Assembly: GCA_011526275.1 (NCBI GenBank)
Contig: WTJP01000041.1
Span: 1 to 5,521 of the forward strand
Origin: Candidatus Arcticimaribacter sp.
GTDB taxonomy: Bacteria > Bacteroidota > Bacteroidia > Flavobacteriales > Flavobacteriaceae
DNA length: 5,521 nt
Direction: 5' to 3'
Both the position numbers and the translations under genes were made by a program. Of the stretch, positions 4,799 through 5,521 are shown in pieces (position 1 is the stretch's first letter; each line of letters opens with the position of its first letter). The notes below the pieces were generated by a model. It ran no database searches, was not told where the DNA came from, and worked only from the letters and a program-made list of their open reading frames with translations.

Positions 4799-5521
4799 TT
4801 ATTTCTTTAGGTTGAGCAATTTAATGTGGTAATCCACCAAGCCATCGATTGGACGCTTGACCACTTTACCCATTTTTAAGTCGTATTTTGCTATCGCTTG
4901 TTTCACTTCGTCTTGCAAAAAGTGAGCAATAGAGCCCACAAAATGTATCGGAATATTCCTTGCATCGTCAAACTGCAAAATTTGATGACGAATAAAACGA
5001 TCGAGACCATTGAAAATAATCTCTTGCATGTAGGGGTCTTCTTTATGCTCGATTAAAAACTTGGCAAAATTCGCTAAATAGGTGTTTGGATTTTCCTTGC
5101 GGTATAGATTTTCTTTTACTGTATCGGCATCTAGGGTGAATTCAGCTTCAAACTTTTCGGCTAAATGTTTCGGCATTTCATTAAAATAAAAACCGCGAAC
5201 CATCTGCTTCCCGTAAAAGTTTCCACTCGCCTCATCCATCAAAATATAGCCTAAGGAAATCACGCGTTGTTCTACCGCTTCCCCATCGAAATAAGAGCAA
5301 TTGGAACCGGTACCCAAAATACACACAATGGAAGGCTCATTCATGGCTGCAGTAGAATAAACCGCTGCATAAGTGTCTTCTTTGATGATGAACTCACAGT
5401 TGGTGAAAATCTCTCTGAAGACTTTGAGGATACGCTCCACAGTAGATTGGATCCCCAATCCAGCTCCATAAAAATAGAGATGAGTGACCTCATCTCTATT
5501 TGAATAGATCTGATAATTATT
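4799..5521 (-). CDS. BadF/BcrA-type ATPase, N-acetylglucosamine/glucosamine kinase-like (partial, N-terminus off right edge)
   Basis: The 240 C-terminal residues of a sugar kinase of the ASKHA (actin-like ATPase) superfamily are present; relatives have about 280, so some 40 residues with the first phosphate-binding motif (D-x-G-x-T) are off the edge. Visible landmarks are YFYGAGLG near the truncated end (16-23 of the visible part), KEDTYAAVYS (47-56), where the Asp fits the catalytic base, the second phosphate motif CILGTGSNCSYFDG (67-80), the segment SLGYILMDEASGNFYGK (89-105), and a C-terminal VGSIA...RPIDGLVDYH. Such enzymes phosphorylate GlcNAc or GlcN for amino-sugar recycling; substrate choice cannot be read here. 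The frame is open to the window edge, and a TTG at 5458 is not the start because the family-typical YFYGAG lies upstream of it. The gene converges on ridA with a 1-bp gap. From memory, relatives often sit near glycolytic genes, which would lie to the right. Confidence 0.87.
   Translation of the reverse strand, partial: NNYQIYSNRDEVTHLYFYGAGLGIQSTVERILKVFREIFTNCEFIIKEDTYAAVYSTAAMNEPSIVCILGTGSNCSYFDGEAVEQRVISLGYILMDEASGNFYGKQMVRGFYFNEMPKHLAEKFEAEFTLDADTVKENLYRKENPNTYLANFAKFLIEHKEDPYMQEIIFNGLDRFIRHQILQFDDARNIPIHFVGSIAHFLQDEVKQAIAKYDLKMGKVVKRPIDGLVDYHIKLLNLKK
5472..5501. repeat. Perfect 13-bp inverted repeat with 4-base loop, inside the kinase gene
   Basis: The arms AAATAGAGATGAG (5472-5484) and CTCATCTCTATTT (5489-5501) are exact reverse complements separated by TGAC. 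The structure lies wholly inside the kinase coding sequence, over codons for N-R-D-E-V-T-H-L-Y-F just before the YGAG motif. A 13-bp perfect stem with a tetraloop is rare by chance in a window this size. There is no long T-run after either arm, and the position in mid-gene argues against an ordinary terminator. It could form a stable mRNA hairpin about 90 to 130 bases into the transcript's coding region, or be a dyad protein-binding site. Confidence 0.85.

Noticed and set aside
5456..5458. TTG as the start of the kinase (219-residue version)
   Set aside because: The same frame is open through to 5521 and encodes the family-typical Y-F-Y-G-A-G segment upstream, so the gene is truncated by the window edge.

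Overview
The window looks like a chromosomal envelope-biogenesis locus from a member of the Bacteroidota, most likely class Flavobacteriia. The grounds are the Bacteroidetes-type LptD (about 890 residues, with a characteristic C-terminal end), a secreted amidase with a C-terminal SPOR domain, the absence of clear Shine-Dalgarno sequences, non-ATG starts, and promoter-like sequences of the Bacteroidetes form TTTG/TAnnTTTG. The genus cannot be fixed from what is visible. No RNA genes, insertion sequences, CRISPR arrays or transfer signatures were seen.

Layout, left to right. Positions 1-452 (minus strand) hold the 5' part of an MlaD-like MCE-domain lipid-transport protein that runs off the left edge. 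A 55-base gap separates it from the gene upstream in the same direction, an N-acetylmuramoyl-L-alanine amidase at 508-1644 (minus strand; signal peptide, Amidase_3 domain, proline/lysine-rich linker, SPOR domain). Positions 1645-1735 are a compact divergent control region. It carries a well-formed minus-strand promoter (TTTG-N19-TAAATTTG) for the amidase/MCE unit and a plus-strand TAATTTTG box for lptD; the two predicted transcripts overlap by about a dozen bases at their 5' ends. Positions 1736-4414 (plus strand) encode the outer-membrane LPS-assembly protein LptD, probably from a TTG start. Its stop codon overlaps the ATG of ridA (4414-4797; reactive enamine/imine deaminase) in a TAATG junction. 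Facing this unit with a 1-bp gap is the 3' part of a BadF/BcrA-type sugar kinase, probably an N-acetylglucosamine/glucosamine kinase, at 4799-5521 (minus strand; its N-terminus lies beyond the right edge). There is no gene-free stretch of more than 300 bases.

Taken together, the divergent pair links three envelope jobs: peptidoglycan cleavage (amidase), phospholipid transport (MCE protein) and LPS insertion (LptD). RidA and the amino-sugar kinase are metabolic neighbours; the kinase could plausibly recycle amino sugars released from cell wall. The gene content looks like conserved flavobacterial core chromosome, and no new system is evident. The points most worth a second look are the overlapping divergent promoters and the start reassignments they imply, a perfect 13-bp inverted repeat inside the kinase gene, a cysteine-free mature LptD, the TAATG-coupled lptD-ridA pair, and the convergent genes with no room for a terminator.
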